From: Rhizobiaceae bacterium
GTDB lineage: Bacteria > Pseudomonadota > Alphaproteobacteria > Rhizobiales > Rhizobiaceae
NCBI GenBank assembly: GCA_014380965.1
Contig: JACMIV010000089.1
Span: forward strand, 1-8,963
Reading direction: 5' to 3'
Length of the DNA stretch: 8,963 nucleotides
Part shown: positions 6,929 to 8,963 of the stretch, one piece after another
How the letters are laid out: each line of letters starts with the position of its first letter
Position numbering within the stretch: the first letter of the stretch is position 1
Made by a program: the position numbers and the translations under genes
The notes under the pieces: generated by a model
The model's database searches: none
The model's input: the letters and a program-made list of their open reading frames with translations, nothing else
Told to the model about the DNA's origin: nothing

Positions 6929-7987
6929 TCAGGATTCGAGCGAGCCGGACTTGGCCGTTTCGGACGGTTTCGAGCCGAGGAGCTTCAGGAGATCGTCGCC
7001 GATGCGCGCGAGGCGGTTGCGCTTGCGGGTCAGGATCATGCCCGCCTGGGGCGCGGTCACGTGGGTCTCGCCGCCGATCTCTCCGGGCGCGGTGAGGAGC
7101 GTAACGAGGCGTTGGCCGACCTCGACGTGATCGCCGGGCGAGACGTGATAGAGCACCGCGCCGCCGACGGGCGCGCGAACCATCTCGACATTGGCGAGCG
7201 GCGTGACCGTGCCGGACCATTCCGGCAGCGAGGGCAGGCGCCCGTCCTCGATCGTGCCGCGCGCGACGAGGAAACGGTAGAGGCCGGCCGCGTCCGCCCG
7301 GCCGAGTTCGGGCGACACGTCGCTCTCGCCGCGGAACTCGACGGTCGTCGCAGCCTTGCGGGCCCAGGCCGGATCCTCGTCCGGCAGCGCGCTGAGGGGC
7401 GCCCAGGCTGCCTCCTCGAAGGCGGCATCGGAGGTGCCGTCCCAGAGCAGCACGGCCTTCGAGCCGAGGCTGGCTGCAAGATCCGCCATATGCGGCCAGA
7501 AGGCTCGGGCGATGTAGAGATAGGATGGGCCCTCGTCATCGCAGTGGAGGTCGAGCACGAGATCGTGGCCGAGCGCCAGCGTCACAAGCCGCGCCTTCAA
7601 GCGCTTCTCCGCCGCGATCGGGGCATCGTCGCGCGGCAGGTGCGACGTGTCGGTATCGGCGAGAAGCGGGAAGTCGCGGTTGAAGTTGCTGCGCGAATGG
7701 AACGAGAAGCGTCCCATGTGCTGGAGGAAGAGGTGCTGGCCGGCGCCGATCGGATTGGCCTGCGGGACGATCGTTACGGCACCACGGAGGCGCCCCTCGC
7801 CTTCGGCCCTCTCAAGCTCGGGCACGAGATAATGCAGCGCCGCGACGCCCGGCAACTCGCTGCCATGGAGGGCGGCCTGGAGATAAGCGGTCGGCGCGGA
7901 TGCATCGGCGCCGGAAAAGCGCAGGACGGGGAAGCGCCATTCGGTGCCGGGCGTGTCGCCCCGGATAATCTCGACGGTCTTTTCCAT
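6929..7987 (-). CDS. Succinylglutamate desuccinylase/aspartoacylase-family zinc deacylase
   Basis: This 352-residue cytoplasmic metalloenzyme is related to M14 carboxypeptidases and probably cleaves an N-acyl group from an amino acid or similar amine. Zinc ligands are His41 and Glu44 (AALHGSELPG) and His148 (LDLHCDDEG). The NFNRDFP motif (Asn103-Arg104) corresponds to the substrate-carboxylate binders, and Glu217 (TVEFRGE) is the expected general base. The last 90 or so residues form a barrel-sandwich, lipoyl-like domain (VRAPVGGAVLYHVSPGDHVEVGQ) common in the uncharacterised branch of the family rather than in classical AstE. No arginine-catabolism (ast) or ectoine-degradation genes adjoin it, so the substrate is unknown. 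ATG 7987 is chosen because family similarity starts there; GTG 8017 has a better ribosome binding site and would add 10 residues. The stop is TGA, 64 bases before trhO. Confidence 0.88.
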   Translation of the reverse strand: MEKTVEIIRGDTPGTEWRFPVLRFSGADASAPTAYLQAALHGSELPGVAALHYLVPELERAEGEGRLRGAVTIVPQANPIGAGQHLFLQHMGRFSFHSRSNFNRDFPLLADTDTSHLPRDDAPIAAEKRLKARLVTLALGHDLVLDLHCDDEGPSYLYIARAFWPHMADLAASLGSKAVLLWDGTSDAAFEEAAWAPLSALPDEDPAWARKAATTVEFRGESDVSPELGRADAAGLYRFLVARGTIEDGRLPSLPEWSGTVTPLANVEMVRAPVGGAVLYHVSPGDHVEVGQRLVTLLTAPGEIGGETHVTAPQAGMILTRKRNRLARIGDDLLKLLGSKPSETAKSGSLES

Positions 7988-8160
7988 GTCTTCTGCTTTC
8001 GCTTTGTTGCCTGCCACGAAACGTGCCTTTCCTCTGCCGGCTTTCGCGCAAAGACAAGGGGGCCTATGGAGACTTGGCGGGTCGTCCGATGTCCCGCAGC
8101 CTCGAGAGCATCGGGGCGATGACCTCCGCCGCTGCGCGGCGTAGACAGAAAGCGCGAGCG
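7988..8160. other. Divergent intergenic region between deacylase and kinase genes
   Basis: This 173-base spacer must hold the promoters of both divergent genes, but no convincing -35/-10 pair was found for either. It contains a small CACG-AAA-CGTG palindrome (8015-8025) and a CGCCGC-TGC-GCGGCG hairpin (8127-8141) without a T run. In-frame ATGs for the kinase occur at 8089 and 8119 but would add sequence not expected in the family. Confidence 0.5.
8026..8035 (-). promoter_or_regulatory. Possible ribosome binding site for an alternative GTG start of the deacylase
   Basis: AGAGGAAAGG on the minus strand ends 8 bases before GTG 8017, which is in frame with the deacylase. The ATG at 7987 has only a weak AGAAG before it. 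The added peptide uses A-ending codons (GCA, AAA, GAA) unlike the rest of the gene, which argues against it being coding. The start is left open between the two. Confidence 0.35.
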
Positions 8161-8963
8161 ATGAACACACCTTTTGAGACCGGCGGGAGCACAACCGCCA
8201 GATCGCAGACCCGACGCGTCGTCTCGATCGGCGAGTGCATGGTCGAGCTTGCGGCGGCGCGGGAAGGGCTTTTGCGGATGGGCTTTGCCGGCGATACGTT
8301 CAACACCGCCTGGTACCTCGCGCGCTCGCTTCCCGACGGCTGGAGCGTCGCCTATCTTTCGGCCGTCGGCGACGACCGGACATCCTCAGACATGCTCGAC
8401 TTCATGGCGACGGGCGGGATAGACACCCGTCTCGTGCGCCGCATCCCCGGCCGTATGCCGGGCCTCTACCTCATCCATCTCGACGGCGCCGAGCGCAGCT
8501 TCTCCTACTGGCGAGAGACCAGCGCGGCGAAGGAACTGGCTGCGGACGAGGCGCATCTCGAGGCGGTCTTCGCGGAGGGCGGCGCCTTCTACTTTTCTGG
8601 CATCACGCTCGCCATCCTGCCTGCCACCGACCGCGCGAGACTTCTCGGCCATCTCGCGGACGCGAAGGCTTCGGGCAGCACAATCGCCTTCGATCCCAAC
8701 GTCCGCCTTCGCCTGTGGCCGGACGCCGCGGAGATGCGCGATGCGATCGAGGCGGGTGCGGCCGCCTGCACGATCTGCCTTCCCAGTTTTCCCGACGAGC
8801 GCGACGCGTTCGGCGACGCTGCGCCCGAGGCAACGGCAGAACGGTATCTCCGGCTCGGGGCCCGCGAGGTCGTCGTCAAGGACGGGGCCGCGCCCGCGCT
8901 GATCGCGACACGCGAGGGCTCAGAGCACAGCCCTGCCCCGCCGATCAGCGATGCCGTCGACAC
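8161..8963 (+). CDS. kdgK: 2-keto-3-deoxygluconate kinase, PfkB family (cut by right edge)
   Basis: The first 267 residues of a ribokinase/PfkB sugar kinase are present. It probably phosphorylates 2-keto-3-deoxygluconate to KDPG for the Entner-Doudoroff aldolase, in breakdown of uronates, pectin or related sugars. Marks are SIGECMVEL (residues 22-30), the substrate-binding FAGDTFNTA (Gly44-Asp45), the GLYLIHLDGAERSFSYWR segment, FDPNVRLRLW (Asp178-Asn180) and REVVVKDGA near the nucleotide site. The window ends on codons for VDT, just where relatives read DTTGAGDSF, so the catalytic aspartate is not visible. A 19-residue hydrophilic extension precedes the conserved core. ATG 8161 is preferred over in-frame ATGs at 8089 and 8119, although its ribosome binding site is weak. 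No other sugar-acid gene is in view. Related PfkB kinases of other sugars are possible, but the ECMVEL and AGDTFN motifs favour KdgK. Confidence 0.87.
   Translation, partial: MNTPFETGGSTTARSQTRRVVSIGECMVELAAAREGLLRMGFAGDTFNTAWYLARSLPDGWSVAYLSAVGDDRTSSDMLDFMATGGIDTRLVRRIPGRMPGLYLIHLDGAERSFSYWRETSAAKELAADEAHLEAVFAEGGAFYFSGITLAILPATDRARLLGHLADAKASGSTIAFDPNVRLRLWPDAAEMRDAIEAGAAACTICLPSFPDERDAFGDAAPEATAERYLRLGAREVVVKDGAAPALIATREGSEHSPAPPISDAVD

Noticed and set aside
8015..8025. CACGAAACGTG palindrome as an operator
   Set aside because: The arms are only 4 bases, there is a single copy, and no promoter elements adjoin it; it overlaps the alternative GTG start.
5938..8122. Two long plus-strand open frames (5938-7095 and 7061-8122) opposite trhO and the deacylase
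   Set aside because: Both lie antisense to genes with clear catalytic motifs, and their translations resemble no family; typical of GC-rich DNA.
8127..8141. Hairpin CGCCGC-TGC-GCGGCG upstream of the kinase as a terminator
   Set aside because: The stem is 6 base pairs with no T run on either side, and such short palindromes are expected by chance at this GC content.

Overview
The window is GC-rich (well above 60% by eye) with tightly packed genes. Gene content and protein style from about position 548 to the right edge fit an alphaproteobacterium, probably Hyphomicrobiales (Rhizobiales). That placement rests on recognising families, not on a search. No mobile element, CRISPR array, rRNA or tRNA was seen, and no stretch over 300 bases lacks a gene.

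Left end (1-1510): one open frame enters from the left edge and runs to a TGA at 1508-1510, but it encodes pieces of two unrelated proteins. Up to about 547 it is the C-terminal part of an FAD/NAD(P)-dependent pyridine-nucleotide-disulfide oxidoreductase, of a sulfide:quinone-reductase-like type I associate with actinobacteria. From about 548 it is an RND-efflux periplasmic adaptor that has lost its signal peptide. The splice is abrupt and in frame. A chimeric assembly is the simplest explanation; a real deletion or fusion is the alternative.

Efflux module (548-4620): the adaptor overlaps by 4 bases (GTGA) with a full-length 1037-residue RND inner-membrane permease. The two would form the inner-membrane and periplasmic parts of a proton-driven efflux pump. 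No outer-membrane channel gene or regulator is visible; any upstream partner would lie beyond the suspect junction. A strong hairpin with a short T run follows the permease.

Signalling and RNA modification (4752-6864): a soluble class III adenylate cyclase with an N-terminal sensor-like region is convergent, with only a 7-base gap, with trhO. TrhO is the rhodanese-family enzyme that makes 5-hydroxyuridine at tRNA wobble position 34. A sigma70-like promoter sits so close to the trhO ATG that the message may be leaderless.

Right end (6929-8963): a zinc-dependent deacylase of the succinylglutamate desuccinylase/aspartoacylase family lies on the minus strand. It diverges across a 173-base spacer from a PfkB-family 2-keto-3-deoxygluconate kinase, cut by the window edge just before its catalytic GAGD motif.

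Apart from the adaptor-permease pair, the genes look like independent housekeeping or accessory functions. I found no convincing new multi-gene system. The point most deserving a check is the junction near 547.
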